A stretch of 64,000 nucleotides of DNA from Peptoniphilaceae bacterium AMB_02 (GCA_036321625.1 CP143259.1:1104001-1168000); one strand, 5' to 3'; positions 17,316-28,759 are shown, counted from the stretch's first letter. Program-made: numbers and translations. The notes: generated by a model not told the origin, from the sequence alone.

Positions 17316-17591
17316 ATGACAGGTAAAACAAAAAAAGTACCGATTAGAAAATGTGTGGGCTGTCAAGATAGTGGCTCAAAAAAAGAACTTATCAGAATAG
17401 TTAAAAACAAAGAACTTGGAGTAGTCGTCGATAAAACAGGTAAGTTAAATGGACGAGGTGCTTATCTTTGTAAAAACATAGAATGTTTAGAACTTGCTAT
17501 TAAAAAGAGAAAGCTGAACCACGCTTTAAAATCTGAAATATCTAATGAAGTTTATAAGGAGATAAGAGATTATGTAGAGAGCGAAGACTAG
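17316..17591 (+). CDS. rnpM: RNase P modulator RnpM (YlxR family)
   Basis: Small 91-residue RNA-binding protein with the family signature RKCVGCQDSGSKKELIRIV and GRGAYLCKNIECLELA. YlxR proteins lie between nusA and infB in Gram-positives and have been reported to bind and modulate RNase P RNA; the function is taken from the family. The L7Ae-like ylxQ gene that usually follows is not present: infB starts 16 bases later. Confidence 0.93.
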   Translation: MTGKTKKVPIRKCVGCQDSGSKKELIRIVKNKELGVVVDKTGKLNGRGAYLCKNIECLELAIKKRKLNHALKSEISNEVYKEIRDYVESED

Positions 17592-17607
17592 GACTAGGGG
17601 GTAGTGT

Positions 17608-19737
17608 ATGAAGAAATTAAGAGTCTATGAATTAGCTAAGAATCTAGGGATTCCTAGTAAAGAATTAGTTACAAAACTAAATGATTTAGGTGTATCAATC
17701 AAGAGCCATATGTCCGTGCTTGAAGGTGAGGAACTGGAACTTGTAGAAGAACTTTTAAGCGAAACGGATAAGAGCGAGGAAGCCGCAAAAAGTAAACAAG
17801 AGAAAACTAAATCAAATCAAGAACAGAACAAAGAGTTAAAAGATAAACCAAGAAAACACAAAAGTAGAGATAGTAAAAAGCAATCAGAAAGAGGTAATCA
17901 TATAAAGAAAGATAATATTAAAAAAGACAAAGTAAGTACAGAAGTTCATAAGAAAAATGAAACTGTAGAGAAAGAAAATGAAGAAAAAGTAATCGAGTTA
18001 CCTGCAAACATTGTGCTTAGAGAATTTGCCGAGTTAATAGGTGTAAACACAAATCAGGTAATTATGAAGTTTATAGATTTAGGGATAATGGCAAGTCAAA
18101 ATCAAGAAGTTGATTTCGACTCAGCATCATTAATTGCCGAAGAATACGGTTTTACTGCTGTTAAAAGCAAAACTGAAGGTGAAGAGCTTTCCAGTGAGTT
18201 TGATTTAGACTTTGAGGATAAAGAAGAGGATCTAAAATTAAGACCACCTGTAGTAACTGTAATGGGTCACGTAGATCATGGGAAAACATCATTATTAGAC
18301 AGCATCAGAAAAACCAAGGTAACAAAATCAGAAGCCGGTGGTATAACTCAGCACATAGGTGCTTCTACCGTATCTGTTGATGGAAATAAAATAGTATTCC
18401 TTGATACCCCGGGACACGAAGCATTTACCTCCATGAGATCAAGGGGAGCGCAAATAACTGATATCGCAGTACTAGTTGTTGCTGCTGACGACGGTGTAAT
18501 GCCGCAGACTATAGAGGCTATAAACCATGCAAAAGCAGCAGAAGTTCCTGTAATTGTAGCAATAAATAAAATTGACAAAGAAACTGCAAATCCGGACAGA
18601 ATTATGCATGAACTTACTGAACATGGTCTGGTACCGGAAGAGTGGGGTGGAGATGTTATTACCATTCCCGTATCTGCTAAAAATGATACAGGAATTGAAG
18701 ATCTTTTAGAGATGATTTTAATGGTCGCAGAAATGGAAGAACTCAAAGCAAATCCAAATAGAACTGCAATAGGTACAATCATAGAGGCTCAGCTTGATAA
18801 AGGAAAAGGTCCTGTTGCAACTGTTTTAGTTCAAAAGGGTACTTTGAGATTTGGAGATATAGTGGTTTCCGGTGTTACTCACGGAAAGATAAGAGCGATG
18901 TTTGACGACAAAGGTAAGAGGATTAAGAAGGCAGGACCTTCCATCCCGGTACAAATATTAGGTCTTTCAGAAGTTCCTGAATCAGGTGACACTCTTTATG
19001 TAGTTGAAGATGATAAAACGGCAAGAAATTATGCCAATTCACTCAAGGATAGAATCAAAGAAGAAAAGGTTAAAGCCAGTGAAAATATTTCATTAGAGGC
19101 TCTTTTTGGAAAGATTAAAGAGGGTGAAATTAAAGATCTTAATCTGGTTATTAAAACTGATGTTAAGGGTACAATAGATGCAGTAAAGAACTCGCTTGAA
19201 AAATTAAGCAATGAAGAAGTAAGAGTTAATATAATACACTCCGGTGTAGGTGGAATAAGTGAATCTGACGTTCTACTGGCAAATGCATCCAATGCCATTA
19301 TTATCGGTTTCAATGTAAGACCTGGACAAATTGCAACCGAGGCAGCTAAGAATCAAGGTATAGATATAAGAACCTATAGAGTAATCTATGATGCTATAGA
19401 CGATATCCAAGCTGCTATAAAAGGTATGCTTGCACCTAAATTTGTTGAAGATGTAATCGGTAGAGCCGAAGTAAGAGCGGTTTTCAAAGTTCCTTCAATC
19501 GGTAATATCGCAGGAATCTATGTGTTAAATGGTAAGATTACCAGAAACTCAAAGATACGTCTTCTTAGGAATGATGTCGTCATAACTGAAGCTGACATTA
19601 ACTCACTTAAGAGATATAAAGACGATGTAAGAGAAGTAAATACAGGATATGAAGGTGGAGTAGGTTTAGAAAACTATAATGATATCAAAGAAGGAGATAT
19701 CATCGAAGCCTTCGTTATGAAAGAAGTGGAGAGGTAA
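17608..19737 (+). CDS. infB: Translation initiation factor IF-2
   Basis: GTPase that brings initiator tRNA to the ribosome. The 709 residues comprise a short N-terminal IF2N module ([21 protein letters not shown]), a Lys/Glu-rich linker (60-120), a second IF2N-like module (about 135-190), then the G domain with [12 protein letters not shown] (G1), DTPGHEA (G3) and NKID (G4), followed by domains II-IV. The N-terminal region is shorter than in enterobacteria. rbfA follows after 3 bases. Confidence 0.98.
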   Translation: MKKLRVYELAKNLGIPSKELVTKLNDLGVSIKSHMSVLEGEELELVEELLSETDKSEEAAKSKQEKTKSNQEQNKELKDKPRKHKSRDSKKQSERGNHIKKDNIKKDKVSTEVHKKNETVEKENEEKVIELPANIVLREFAELIGVNTNQVIMKFIDLGIMASQNQEVDFDSASLIAEEYGFTAVKSKTEGEELSSEFDLDFEDKEEDLKLRPPVVTVMGHVDHGKTSLLDSIRKTKVTKSEAGGITQHIGASTVSVDGNKIVFLDTPGHEAFTSMRSRGAQITDIAVLVVAADDGVMPQTIEAINHAKAAEVPVIVAINKIDKETANPDRIMHELTEHGLVPEEWGGDVITIPVSAKNDTGIEDLLEMILMVAEMEELKANPNRTAIGTIIEAQLDKGKGPVATVLVQKGTLRFGDIVVSGVTHGKIRAMFDDKGKRIKKAGPSIPVQILGLSEVPESGDTLYVVEDDKTARNYANSLKDRIKEEKVKASENISLEALFGKIKEGEIKDLNLVIKTDVKGTIDAVKNSLEKLSNEEVRVNIIHSGVGGISESDVLLANASNAIIIGFNVRPGQIATEAAKNQGIDIRTYRVIYDAIDDIQAAIKGMLAPKFVEDVIGRAEVRAVFKVPSIGNIAGIYVLNGKITRNSKIRLLRNDVVITEADINSLKRYKDDVREVNTGYEGGVGLENYNDIKEGDIIEAFVMKEVER

Positions 19738-19740
19738 ACT

Positions 19741-20103
19741 ATGAAAACTAAAAGGGTCAATAGAATAGCTGCTGAAATTAAAAAAGTAATTTCGGAGTTG
19801 ATTTTGGATTCTTTAAGAGATCCTAGAATATCCGACATGACGACAATCTCTCATGTAAAAGTTTCTAATGATCTAAGTTATGCAGATGTGTATGTATCTG
19901 TGCTTGGTGATGAAAAAATCAAGCAAGACAGTATTGAAGGTTTAGAGAATGCCAAGGGATTTATCAAGAAGGAACTTGGGCAAAGACTTGATTTAAGACA
20001 TATACCTGAAGTTAGGTTTAAGATTGACGATACTGTTGAAAGAGGATTGCATATAGAAGAATTGATTTCCAAGCTTAATGACAAGAGTCTTCAAAATGAA
20101 TAA
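19741..20103 (+). CDS. rbfA: 30S ribosome-binding factor RbfA
   Basis: Cold-adaptation and 16S 5'-end maturation factor with a KH-like fold, 120 residues. Signatures are RVNRIAAEIKKVISELI, LRDPRI and the C-terminal LRHIPEVRFKIDDTVERGLHIEELI. Its end overlaps the likely start of the next gene by 8 bases, so the two are coupled. Confidence 0.97.
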   Translation: MKTKRVNRIAAEIKKVISELILDSLRDPRISDMTTISHVKVSNDLSYADVYVSVLGDEKIKQDSIEGLENAKGFIKKELGQRLDLRHIPEVRFKIDDTVERGLHIEELISKLNDKSLQNE

Positions 20104-21082
20104 GCTAAACTATACTGATTTTTCGAATCAATTTAAGGACAAAATAATAAACTCCAAGAGCATCGGCATTTGTTGTCATGTAAATCCCGATGGTGATGCT
20201 CTTGGATCCATGCTGAGCTTATATGGAGCTTTAATTCAGCTTAATAAAAATGTCACCTGCATACAATCGGACGATATCCCGTCATATCTAGATTTTTTAC
20301 CGGGACTGGACAGACTTACTCCATATAATGAGGATATGGAATTTGAAACACTTATGATTGTAGACTCCAGTTCTATTGATAGGATTGGCGATTGTATATC
20401 AATTTTCACTAATTGTAAAACTTCAATTTCCATAGATCATCATGTAACTAATGACAATTTTGCAGATTTAAACTTTGTGGACGAAAATGCGAGTTCTACA
20501 TCGGAAATCGTATATAAGATCATTAATTGCATGGATATACCATATAATGCAGATATGGCAACCAACTCATATGTTGGTATATTAACCGATACTAATAGAT
20601 TTTTATATAAAAATTCAGATTCAAAGACATTAAGAGTTGCTGCAGACTTGATTGATTTAGAGTTTGATAAAGATGAAATTCATTATAGATTGTTCCAAAA
20701 AAATTCAAAGGCATCCTTTTGTCTAACAGGTGAAGTTATTAAAAACACAGAGTTCTATTATGACAATAGATTAGCTTTATGTATAGTATATAGTTCAATG
20801 CTGGATTCTTGTAATGCCACCATAGAGGATACTGAAGAGAAAATTAATTTATTGAGAGATATAGATGGTGTAGAAGTAGCTTGTTTAGTTAAACAAATAG
20901 CTAAAGATGAATTCAAAATAAGTATGAGAAGTAAAAGATATGTAAATGTTGCTGAAATATGCGCTGAATTCAACGGTGGTGGACATATCCATGCCGGTGG
21001 ATTTTCCTATAGCGGTACCAGTGAAATGCTAAAAAGAGATTTGATGAAGAGGTTCGATAATATTGAGTGGAATAAAGGTTAA
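20096..21082 (+). CDS. nrnA: DHH-family phosphoesterase (NrnA-type nanoRNase / pAp phosphatase)
   Basis: DHH/DHHA1 protein that degrades short oligoribonucleotides, and in some species pAp or cyclic dinucleotide products. The metal site is visible in CHVNPDGDALGS (DxD), VDSS and SIDHHVTNDNF (DHH). The DHHA1 substrate loop is GGGHIHAGGF near the end. I chose ATG 20096 (about 328 residues); ATG 20078 is also in frame, and neither has a strong binding site. The position between rbfA and truB is conserved in Firmicutes. Confidence 0.9.
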   Translation: MNKLNYTDFSNQFKDKIINSKSIGICCHVNPDGDALGSMLSLYGALIQLNKNVTCIQSDDIPSYLDFLPGLDRLTPYNEDMEFETLMIVDSSSIDRIGDCISIFTNCKTSISIDHHVTNDNFADLNFVDENASSTSEIVYKIINCMDIPYNADMATNSYVGILTDTNRFLYKNSDSKTLRVAADLIDLEFDKDEIHYRLFQKNSKASFCLTGEVIKNTEFYYDNRLALCIVYSSMLDSCNATIEDTEEKINLLRDIDGVEVACLVKQIAKDEFKISMRSKRYVNVAEICAEFNGGGHIHAGGFSYSGTSEMLKRDLMKRFDNIEWNKG

Positions 21083-21962
21083 ATCCGGGATAATTAATGT
21101 ATATAAGGACAAGGGCTACACCTCACATGATATTGTCCAAATTTTGAGAAAACTACTCAATCTTAAACGAATTGGCCATACGGGAACCCTTGATCCGGAT
21201 GTTACAGGAGTCTTACCAATATGCATTGGGAGAGCTACCAGGCTGGTTGAATATATACAAAATGACGGAAAAGTTTATAATGGAACTCTTAAGCTTGGTA
21301 TAGCTACTGATACCCAAGATATATCAGGAAAAATAATCGAGCAATCTGATAAAAGGATTACTCAAGCCGACTTTGAATTAATACTAAATAAATTCATAGG
21401 AGAGATTGAACAGATTCCTCCTATGTTTTCTGCAGTTCATTATAAAGGGCAAAGACTTCATGAACTTGCCAGAAAAGGTATTGTTGTCGATAGACCTGCC
21501 AGGAAAGTATACATTAAAGATTTAAAAATTCTGGATTTTAGTTTTCCGTATGTTAAGTTTGAATGTGCCTGCTCTAAGGGGACTTATATACGTACTCTTG
21601 CCGATGATATTGGAAGAGAACTGGGCTGCTTTGCGACACTGTATGATTTAGAGAGAATAGCTGTTGGTGATTATAGAGTGGATGAGTCAATTTCCCTTGA
21701 CGAAATACGTAAACTCGTAGAAATAGATGATTACAGTTTTATAAGTGAGATGGATACATGTATTAATAATCTCGAAGCTATATATCTCGATGACAAGTAT
21801 TATTTTGCACTTGTTAATGGTCAGAGAATTAACATGGAAGATGAATATAAGCCCAATACCCTACGTATTTATTGTAGAGATAGATTCATAGGTCTTGGCA
21901 AATATTTTAAAGACAGCGGGAAAAATTATATTAAGATTGAAAAAATGCTGTATCAGGAGTAA
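21063..21962 (+). CDS. truB: tRNA pseudouridine-55 synthase TruB
   Basis: Makes pseudouridine 55 in the T loop of tRNAs. The catalytic Asp lies in GHTGTLDPDVTGVLPICIGRATR; the CSKGTYIRTLADDIG and PPMFSAVHYKGQRLHELAR motifs are also present. The probable TTG start at 21063, with AGAGG upstream, overlaps nrnA by 20 bases. At 299 residues it has the usual length with a C-terminal PUA-like region. Confidence 0.94.
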   Translation: MSGIKVKSGIINVYKDKGYTSHDIVQILRKLLNLKRIGHTGTLDPDVTGVLPICIGRATRLVEYIQNDGKVYNGTLKLGIATDTQDISGKIIEQSDKRITQADFELILNKFIGEIEQIPPMFSAVHYKGQRLHELARKGIVVDRPARKVYIKDLKILDFSFPYVKFECACSKGTYIRTLADDIGRELGCFATLYDLERIAVGDYRVDESISLDEIRKLVEIDDYSFISEMDTCINNLEAIYLDDKYYFALVNGQRINMEDEYKPNTLRIYCRDRFIGLGKYFKDSGKNYIKIEKMLYQE

Positions 21963-21964
21963 TT

Positions 21965-22873
21965 ATGAAAATAATTAATCTAAATAATAATATGCCCTAT
22001 AATAATCCTACTATTATTGGATTGGGGAATTTTGATGGTATTCACAAGGGACACTTGGAATTAATGCATGAAGTTATTAACAAATCCAAAAGTTCAGATC
22101 TGGAATCATCGGTTATTTTATTTAACACCCATACTGAAGTTGTGATCAATAATAAAATAAATCAAAGTCAATTGACATCCCTTGATGATAAGATAGAAAT
22201 ACTGAAAGAAATTGGCATGGATAATGTTTTTATAATAGATTTTTCTGCTGAATTAAGAAATATGACGGCAGAAGGTTTTGTTTGTAAAATACTGGTTGAT
22301 TTATGCAATGCGAAAGCCATCGTTGTCGGAAAAGACTATACTTTTGGTTATAATGCTTCAGGAAATGTTGAAAAACTTATAGAATTGTCAAAAGATAGAT
22401 ATGAAATTAAAATTATTGATGATTACAAGATAGACGGTTTTAGGGTTAGCAGTTCCAGTATAAGGAGCTTAATTGAAGATGGTAATATCGAATATGCCAA
22501 TAAATTAATTGGAAGAAATTACAGACTTAAAGGTAAGGTAGTTAAGGGTGACGGAAGAGGTAAGAATCTTGGTTTTCCTACTGCAAATATAAATTTAAAC
22601 TTCAATTACTTGGTTCCCAAAGACGGTGTTTATTTGAGTAATATCATCGTAAAGGATAAATCTTATAGAAGTTTAACCAGTATAGGCTATAATCCTACTT
22701 TCAACGGCTCTACTTTGCGAGTAGAAGTTTATATAGATGAGTTTGATGAAGACATATATGGTGAGGATATAATCCTATATTTTGTAAAGTATTTGAGACC
22801 AATGATAAATTTTAGCTCTATCGAAGAATTAATCGATCAAATGAATCTGGATTTAAATCAATTAAGAGGATAA
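21965..22873 (+). CDS. ribF: Bifunctional riboflavin kinase / FMN adenylyltransferase
   Basis: Makes FMN from riboflavin and then FAD. The N-terminal nucleotidyltransferase half has GLGNFDGIHKGHLELM (the HxGH-type motif) and VSSSSIRSLIEDG. The C-terminal flavokinase half has VVKGDGRGKNLGFPTANI and KDGVYLSNI. Length is 302 residues. It starts 2 bases after truB, the usual partner. Confidence 0.96.
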   Translation: MKIINLNNNMPYNNPTIIGLGNFDGIHKGHLELMHEVINKSKSSDLESSVILFNTHTEVVINNKINQSQLTSLDDKIEILKEIGMDNVFIIDFSAELRNMTAEGFVCKILVDLCNAKAIVVGKDYTFGYNASGNVEKLIELSKDRYEIKIIDDYKIDGFRVSSSSIRSLIEDGNIEYANKLIGRNYRLKGKVVKGDGRGKNLGFPTANINLNFNYLVPKDGVYLSNIIVKDKSYRSLTSIGYNPTFNGSTLRVEVYIDEFDEDIYGEDIILYFVKYLRPMINFSSIEELIDQMNLDLNQLRG

Positions 22874-22878
22874 AAAAG

Positions 22879-22907
22879 TTTACATTAGTGTTTATTAATG
22901 ATATAAT
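22879..22907 (+). promoter_or_regulatory. Promoter of rpsO
   Basis: TTTACA (22879-22884), 17-base spacer, TATAAT (22902-22907). It lies just after the ribF stop and about 80 bases before rpsO. Confidence 0.82.
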
Positions 22908-22920
22908 ATACAAGATTAAT

Positions 22921-22967
22921 ACGATGGCGTTGTTACTGGATTAATCACCGTGACAATAGCTGTACGT
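22921..22967 (+). promoter_or_regulatory. Structured rpsO leader, candidate S15 autoregulatory site
   Basis: TTGTTAC (22930-22936) pairs with GTGACAA (22950-22956), seven base pairs with one T-G. Outer pairings GGC/GCT and ACG/CGT extend the fold. Ribosomal protein S15 is known to regulate its own mRNA in several bacteria through unrelated leader structures; this one is a positional candidate only. Confidence 0.45.
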
Positions 22968-22985
22968 GAATATTAGGAGGATTAA

Positions 22986-23252
22986 ATGATTACAAAAGAA
23001 CAAAAAGAAGCAATAATTAAAGAGTATCAAACCAAAGAAGGAGATACCGGATCACCTGAAGTACAAATAGCAATTCTTAGCCATAGAATCAACTATTTAA
23101 CTGAACACTTAAAGAAACACAAAGACGACCATCATTCAAGAAGAGGAATGTTTAAGCTAATAGGTCAAAGAAGAGGACTACTTAAATATCTACAAAATAG
23201 AGATATTGAAAGATATCGTACTCTTATACAAAAGTTAAATATCAGAAGATAA
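22986..23252 (+). CDS. rpsO: 30S ribosomal protein S15
   Basis: Primary 16S-binding protein of the small-subunit platform. The 88-residue length, [51 protein letters not shown] and the RYRTLIQKL end are diagnostic. AGGAGG precedes the ATG. It is followed by a strong terminator and then pnp, a very widely conserved pair. Confidence 0.98.
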   Translation: MITKEQKEAIIKEYQTKEGDTGSPEVQIAILSHRINYLTEHLKKHKDDHHSRRGMFKLIGQRRGLLKYLQNRDIERYRTLIQKLNIRR

Positions 23253-23279
23253 TAAGAGCGGCGGTATTGACCGCTCTTA
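23253..23279 (+). terminator. Intrinsic terminator after rpsO
   Basis: TAAGAGCGG (23253-23261) pairs perfectly with CCGCTCTTA (23271-23279), followed by ATTTTATT. It starts in the rpsO stop codon. It may be partial, because no clear promoter is visible before pnp. Confidence 0.8.
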
Positions 23280-23301
23280 ATTTTATTGTAAGGAGGTAAT
23301 A

Positions 23302-25398
23302 ATGATTAGAGAATACACATATAATCTCCAAGGAAAAGATTTAGTTGTAACCATTGGTAAAGTTGCAGAACAAGCTAATGGAGCATGCCTGGTCAAAATG
23401 GAAGATTCTGTTATTATGGTGACTGCAACAGCGTCTGACAAACCAAGAGAGGGTATTGACTTTTTCCCTTTGAGTTGTGATTTTGAGGAAAAACTATACT
23501 CTGTTGGTAAAATACCCGGCGGATTTATTAAAAGAGAAGGACGTCCAAGCGAACATGCAATTTTAACATCCAGACTTATTGATAGACCTCTAAGACCACT
23601 TTTCCCTGAAGGATACAGAAATGATGTTCAGGTAATAGCTACTGCATTATCAATTGATTTAGAGAATTCACCGGAAATGCTATCTATGATAGGATCATCT
23701 ATTGCACTTAGTATTTCAGATATACCTTTTATGGGACCTACTGCAGCTGTTACCGTTGGTTTAATAGATGATAAATTCGTAATAAATCCTACAACAGAGC
23801 AGAAACAATCATCTAAATTACATTTAACAGTAGCAGGAACTAAAGATGCGATCATGATGGTTGAAGCGGGTTGTAATATCTTAACGGAAGATCAAGTTCT
23901 AGAAGCCATTTTATTTGCGCATGAAGAAATTAAGAAGATTTGTGACTTTATACTTACAATTCAAAATGACATTGGACTTGAGAAAAAAGAAGTCATTATA
24001 GAAGAGATTAACCATGATTTAAAAGATAAAGTCGTATCATTTTCATATGATAAAATGAGTTCCGCTTTAAGAAATGCTGATAAAACACAAAGAGAAGAGC
24101 AAGTTAATATGGTTATAGAAGAAACACTTGCTAATTTTATTGAAGAATATCCTGAAAATGAAAAGGAAATTAAGGGATTTCTTGAAGATGTCATGAAAGA
24201 TGAAGTACGTAGAATGATTCTTGAGGATCATGTACGTCCTGACCATAGAAAACCGGATGAGATTAGAAAGATATCCAGTGATGTCGGATTTTTACCTAGA
24301 GCTCATGGTTGTGGACTATTCACAAGAGGACAAACTCAAGTTCTTTCAATTACAACACTTGGAGCTCCAAGTGATGTTCAAGTGCTTGATGGATTATCTG
24401 AAGATGACAAGAGATATATGCATCAATATAACTTCCCACCATATAGCGTTGGAGAAACAAGACCTCTAAGAAGTCCTGGACGTAGAGAAATTGGTCATGG
24501 AGCTCTTGCAGAGAGAGCATTATTACCGGTAATACCTGATGAAGCAGACTTCCCTTATACAATAAGAGTCGTTTCTGAAGTATTAAGCTCAAATGGTTCC
24601 AGTTCTCAAGCCAGTGTTTGTGGATCTACATTGTCACTACTGGATGCCGGTGTTCCTATTAAAGGTAATGTCGCAGGTATTGCAATGGGTCTAATAAAAG
24701 CTGAAGATTCAGACAATGTTGTTATTTTATCTGACATACAAGGTCTTGAAGACCATCTAGGAGATATGGACTTTAAAGTAGCAGGTACTAAAGAAGGAAT
24801 TACTGCAATACAAATGGATATTAAGATTGCAGGTATTGATAAGACAATCCTTAAAGAAGCATTAAGCAAAGCCAGGGAAGGAAGACTTTATATTCTAGGT
24901 AAAATGGAAGAAGTAATCGATACGCCTAGAGAAAGCATATCCGATTATGCACCAAGGATATTTAATATTAAAATAAATCCTGATAAAATACGAGAAATTA
25001 TTGGACCTGGCGGAAAGACTATAAATAAAATCATCGATGAGACCGGTGTAAAAATTGATACTTTTGACGATGGCCAAGTTGTAATTACTTCTGACAATAA
25101 TATTAACGGATCCAGAGCAATAGAGATGATAAACGAGATTATCAAAGAGATTGAAGCCGGAGAAACTTATCTTGGGAAAGTTACCAAAATTATGAATTTC
25201 GGTGCTTTTGTTGAAGTGTTACCGGGAAAAGAAGGTCTGGTTCATATTTCTCAATTAGCTCATGAGAGAGTTAATAAAGTTGAAGATGTATTAAAGGTTG
25301 GGGACGAAATAATGGTTAAGGTTACTGAAATAGATAAACAAGGAAGAGTTAACCTATCAAGAAAAGCCTTATTACCGAAGCCGGAAATTAAAAAATAA
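23302..25398 (+). CDS. pnp: Polyribonucleotide nucleotidyltransferase (PNPase)
   Basis: Phosphate-dependent 3'-5' exoribonuclease of mRNA decay. Two RNase PH core domains (about 5-210 and 310-540) with [31 protein letters not shown] and [13 protein letters not shown]; a linking helical domain; a KH domain ([24 protein letters not shown]) and a C-terminal S1 domain ([29 protein letters not shown]). The length of 698 residues is normal. AGGAGG precedes the ATG. Confidence 0.98.
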   Translation: MIREYTYNLQGKDLVVTIGKVAEQANGACLVKMEDSVIMVTATASDKPREGIDFFPLSCDFEEKLYSVGKIPGGFIKREGRPSEHAILTSRLIDRPLRPLFPEGYRNDVQVIATALSIDLENSPEMLSMIGSSIALSISDIPFMGPTAAVTVGLIDDKFVINPTTEQKQSSKLHLTVAGTKDAIMMVEAGCNILTEDQVLEAILFAHEEIKKICDFILTIQNDIGLEKKEVIIEEINHDLKDKVVSFSYDKMSSALRNADKTQREEQVNMVIEETLANFIEEYPENEKEIKGFLEDVMKDEVRRMILEDHVRPDHRKPDEIRKISSDVGFLPRAHGCGLFTRGQTQVLSITTLGAPSDVQVLDGLSEDDKRYMHQYNFPPYSVGETRPLRSPGRREIGHGALAERALLPVIPDEADFPYTIRVVSEVLSSNGSSSQASVCGSTLSLLDAGVPIKGNVAGIAMGLIKAEDSDNVVILSDIQGLEDHLGDMDFKVAGTKEGITAIQMDIKIAGIDKTILKEALSKAREGRLYILGKMEEVIDTPRESISDYAPRIFNIKINPDKIREIIGPGGKTINKIIDETGVKIDTFDDGQVVITSDNNINGSRAIEMINEIIKEIEAGETYLGKVTKIMNFGAFVEVLPGKEGLVHISQLAHERVNKVEDVLKVGDEIMVKVTEIDKQGRVNLSRKALLPKPEIKK

Positions 25399-25400
25399 TC

Positions 25401-25433
25401 AAAAAAACATAGACTTCGGTTTATGTTTTTTTA
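25401..25433 (+). terminator. Intrinsic terminator after pnp
   Basis: A-rich stem closing CATAGAC-TTCG-GTTTATG (one G-T pair) and ending in a T7 run. The UUCG tetraloop and U-tract make this a classical terminator. Confidence 0.85.
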
Positions 25434-25447
25434 TTAAGGAGAATAAA

Positions 25448-25879
25448 TTGAAAATAGAAATAATTAATAAATCAAAATTTGGTTTACCTAAGTATGAAAC
25501 ATCAGGATCAGCAGGTATGGATCTCATAGCTAATATTGATGAGCCTATCGTTCTAAAGCCTTTAGAAAGACAAGTTGTACCGACGGGATTATATATATCA
25601 TTACCGGAAGGATATGAGGCTCAAATTAGAGCCAGGAGCGGTCTTTCTTATAAACATGGCATCACTACTGCTAATGGTATAGGTACTATTGATTCAGACT
25701 ATAGAGGCGAAATAGGTGTTATTTTAGTTAATCTATCTAATGAAGAATACACAATTAACTCAGGTGACAGAATTGCTCAGATGATAATTGCAAAATATGA
25801 GAAAGCAGAATTTATAGAAGTTGAAGAATTATCGGAAACTACAAGAAATGATGGCGGATTTGGTCATACCGGTTACTAA
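25448..25879 (+). CDS. dut: dUTP diphosphatase
   Basis: Trimeric dUTPase that hydrolyses dUTP to dUMP, keeping uracil out of DNA and feeding dTMP synthesis. All five motifs are visible: [38 protein letters not shown] and the C-terminal [10 protein letters not shown]. The 143-residue length is typical. The start is TTG at 25448, with AAGGAGAA upstream. Confidence 0.96.
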   Translation: MKIEIINKSKFGLPKYETSGSAGMDLIANIDEPIVLKPLERQVVPTGLYISLPEGYEAQIRARSGLSYKHGITTANGIGTIDSDYRGEIGVILVNLSNEEYTINSGDRIAQMIIAKYEKAEFIEVEELSETTRNDGGFGHTGY

Positions 25880-25902
25880 CTCCACTTTGCTTATGTTATA
25901 AT
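25873..25902 (+). promoter_or_regulatory. Possible promoter for ftsK-pgsA
   Basis: Perfect TATAAT (25897-25902) with a TG extension; the best -35 is TTACTA with 18-base spacing, overlapping the dut stop. The 146-base gap to ftsK also contains an ATTAGTT/AACTAAT inverted repeat. Moderate support. Confidence 0.45.
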
Positions 25903-26025
25903 AAGAAGTAAGCATAATTTAGTTCTTAAATGATAATGTGAGTATTAGTTTTTATGCTTTAACTAATTATTATTTCATATACTAAATGTATTTTATTTAT
26001 AGAAACAAATTGGAGGGGGTGCTAT

Positions 26026-28245
26026 ATGGCAGTTAAAAAAAAGAATGAAAAATTCAAACTACCGGATGTAAAATCCGTTAATCCAAAAACTATAATTATT
26101 GCAGCAATAGCCTTGACGGCATTTTGCTATTTATCTGTACTTACCGGTAGTTTGGGAGTAGTAGGTAAGTTTATTAAGCTTAAACTATTCCAGGCAATAG
26201 GTTTAGGTTCGTATTTTTTACCTCTCATTATTTTGATAAATTTAGTATTGGTTTTAGCCGGTTTGGTTAAGAAAGTTAAGATAAAGAATATCATTTTTGT
26301 TTACCTATTATCAGCCGTGGTATTATTGATAATAGACATGAATACATCCTCAGGCTTAACTCTTTCTTCAAGAATAAAAGAAAACTTGCTATTAGCAGAA
26401 CTTAACAGAGGATCAGGAGTCATAGGAAGTGCTATAGGTTATGTGGTTCTGAAATATATAGGTAAACTTGGTGCATATTTAATTTCGGCAGTAGTTTTAT
26501 TTTTTTCATTACTATCTTTTATTAATCTAAGTATAAAAGACTTCTTTATTGAAACAGGGATACTGACTAAGAAATTAATAAATTATCTTAAAGAGATGAT
26601 AGATAAAAGAGCTGTTAAAGATCATAATGAGCAGGATGATTATTATATTGAAGAGTATGTAGAAGATGAAGAACCTGTATTTAAAAATGTTCCCGAAAGA
26701 CAAGAGCTTCTAATCAATAATCATGATTTAAAAGAGAATAATGTCAATAAAAAACAGATGTCTGTTGAAGATTTTAATATAAAAATTGATAAAAAAGCAA
26801 TAAATTATAAATTCCCTCCATTAGAACTATTAAAATCTAAACAAGTTTCTAATGACGATTCTTATATTGATGAAATAAGAAAGAATGCTCAGTCTATCGA
26901 AAAAACTATGAAGAGTTTTAAGATAGACGCAAAAGTAGTTCAAGTTAATAGAGGTCCTAGCGTGACATGCTATGAACTTCAACCTGAAGGTGGTGTCAAG
27001 GTATCGAGCATAGTAAATCTGGCTGATAACTTAGCTTTAAGCTTAGCAACATCGGGTATTAGAATAGAAGCACCAATACCCGGAAAATCTGTAGTCGGTA
27101 TAGAAGTTCCTAATGAAAGTAAAGACGATGTCTATCTTAAAGAAATCATAGGTTCTAAAGAATTTAGAGAGAGTAAATCTGCTATGCCTTTAGCTCTTGG
27201 AAAGGATATTTCCGGTAACCCTATAATATCTGCAATAGATAAAATGCCGCATCTTTTGATTGCAGGCGCGACAGGATCCGGTAAGTCTGTATGTATTAAT
27301 ACCTTGATAACAAGTATACTCTATAAATCGTCACCTGAAGACGTTAAACTAATACTTATAGATCCCAAGATGGTCGAGTTAAACGTATATAATGGAGTTC
27401 CGCATTTGGTGATTCCGGTTGTAACAGATCCTAAAAAAGCAAGTGCTGCACTGAATTGGGCCGTTAAAGAAATGGATAGACGATACACAGTATTTTCTGA
27501 AAATTCAGTTCGAGATATTTCTTCTTATAAAAACAAATTCAAAGATAGTGAAGAAGAAAAGGAAAATATGCCTTATATAGTTATTATAATCGATGAGCTT
27601 TCAGATCTGATGATGGTAGCAGCACAAGAAGTAGAAGATCATATATGTAGACTCGCTCAAATGGCCAGGGCATGTGGTATACATTTAGTAGTTGCAACTC
27701 AAAGACCTTCAGTTGATGTAATAACAGGAACTATCAAGGCTAATATACCTTCCAGAATTTCTTTTGCGGTATCGTCTCAAATAGACTCCAGAACCATTTT
27801 AGACATGGCGGGTGCTGAAAAATTACTGGGAAAAGGTGATATGCTTTTCTATCCTTATAATTTCAGAAAACCACTGAGAGTTCAAGGAGCATTTATTAGT
27901 GAAAAAGAAGTAGAGAATTTAGTGAATTATATCAAGAGTCATGCTGATGTTCAGTATGATAAGGAAGTAATAACTGATATTGAGCAGCAACAAAAAGAAG
28001 TAAAAAGATTGGAAGAACAAGACGAACTATTGGCTCAGGCAATTGATATAGTACTGGACGAAGGTCAAGCCTCAGTCTCCTTAATTCAAAGGAAATTAAG
28101 AGTGGGATATGCAAGAGCCGGTCGAATAATTGATGAAATGGAATCTCTTGGCGTCGTTGGTCCTTTCGAAGGCAGCAAGCCTAGAAAATTACTCGTATCA
28201 TATAATGTATTAACAGAAGGTGAGAATAATGAATATAGCGAATAA
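26026..28245 (+). CDS. ftsK: DNA translocase FtsK/SpoIIIE
   Basis: Septal DNA pump that clears chromosome ends during division and activates Xer recombination. The N-terminus has four hydrophobic segments (residues 20-165), then a short charged linker. The motor domain carries [12 protein letters not shown] (Walker A, about residue 416) and [13 protein letters not shown] (Walker B), plus [10 protein letters not shown]. The C-terminal winged-helix gamma domain ([25 protein letters not shown]) recognises polar DNA motifs. Length is 739 residues. A Xer-type recombinase gene lies 5 kb downstream. Confidence 0.96.
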   Translation: MAVKKKNEKFKLPDVKSVNPKTIIIAAIALTAFCYLSVLTGSLGVVGKFIKLKLFQAIGLGSYFLPLIILINLVLVLAGLVKKVKIKNIIFVYLLSAVVLLIIDMNTSSGLTLSSRIKENLLLAELNRGSGVIGSAIGYVVLKYIGKLGAYLISAVVLFFSLLSFINLSIKDFFIETGILTKKLINYLKEMIDKRAVKDHNEQDDYYIEEYVEDEEPVFKNVPERQELLINNHDLKENNVNKKQMSVEDFNIKIDKKAINYKFPPLELLKSKQVSNDDSYIDEIRKNAQSIEKTMKSFKIDAKVVQVNRGPSVTCYELQPEGGVKVSSIVNLADNLALSLATSGIRIEAPIPGKSVVGIEVPNESKDDVYLKEIIGSKEFRESKSAMPLALGKDISGNPIISAIDKMPHLLIAGATGSGKSVCINTLITSILYKSSPEDVKLILIDPKMVELNVYNGVPHLVIPVVTDPKKASAALNWAVKEMDRRYTVFSENSVRDISSYKNKFKDSEEEKENMPYIVIIIDELSDLMMVAAQEVEDHICRLAQMARACGIHLVVATQRPSVDVITGTIKANIPSRISFAVSSQIDSRTILDMAGAEKLLGKGDMLFYPYNFRKPLRVQGAFISEKEVENLVNYIKSHADVQYDKEVITDIEQQQKEVKRLEEQDELLAQAIDIVLDEGQASVSLIQRKLRVGYARAGRIIDEMESLGVVGPFEGSKPRKLLVSYNVLTEGENNEYSE

Positions 28246-28759
28246 ATTGACAGTTTTTAGGATAATATTGGTACCCGTACTGGTAATATCATTAATGGTA
28301 TTCGGGATGGATAAATACATTTCACTAATCATTTTTGTAGTTGCAGCGCTAACAGATACACTGGATGGTCATTTCGCTAGAAGTAGAAATCTAATAACGA
28401 CATTTGGAAAATTCCTAGATCCACTTGCCGATAAATTACTTGCGCTCAGTGCTTTTATTATGTTTGTCGGCATGGGAATTCTACCGGCATGGGGTGTACT
28501 CATAATTGTTGCTAGAGAAATTATAATTACAGGATTTAGAGTACTCGCAGCTTCAAATAATATAACCATTGCCGCAAGTCCTTTTGGAAAAATAAAAACT
28601 GTAACACAGTTCTTATGTATTTGCTTGATACTTGGAAATTTCCACTTTGGAATTAAATTGGATTTAATTGTGTTTTACATTGCGGTCATATTTACAATAC
28701 TTTCAGGAATTGACTATATCATTAAAAATATTAAAGTATTGGATTTAGATAATATCTAA
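28229..28759 (+). CDS. pgsA: CDP-diacylglycerol-glycerol-3-phosphate 3-phosphatidyltransferase
   Basis: Membrane enzyme committing CDP-diacylglycerol to phosphatidylglycerol synthesis. The CDP-alcohol phosphotransferase motif [27 protein letters not shown] is complete. The ATG at 28229 is preferred (AGAAGGTGA 6 bases upstream); a GTG at 28220 is the alternative. Length is 176 residues with about four membrane helices. It overlaps the end of ftsK by 17 bases. Confidence 0.95.
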   Translation: MNIANKLTVFRIILVPVLVISLMVFGMDKYISLIIFVVAALTDTLDGHFARSRNLITTFGKFLDPLADKLLALSAFIMFVGMGILPAWGVLIIVAREIIITGFRVLAASNNITIAASPFGKIKTVTQFLCICLILGNFHFGIKLDLIVFYIAVIFTILSGIDYIIKNIKVLDLDNI

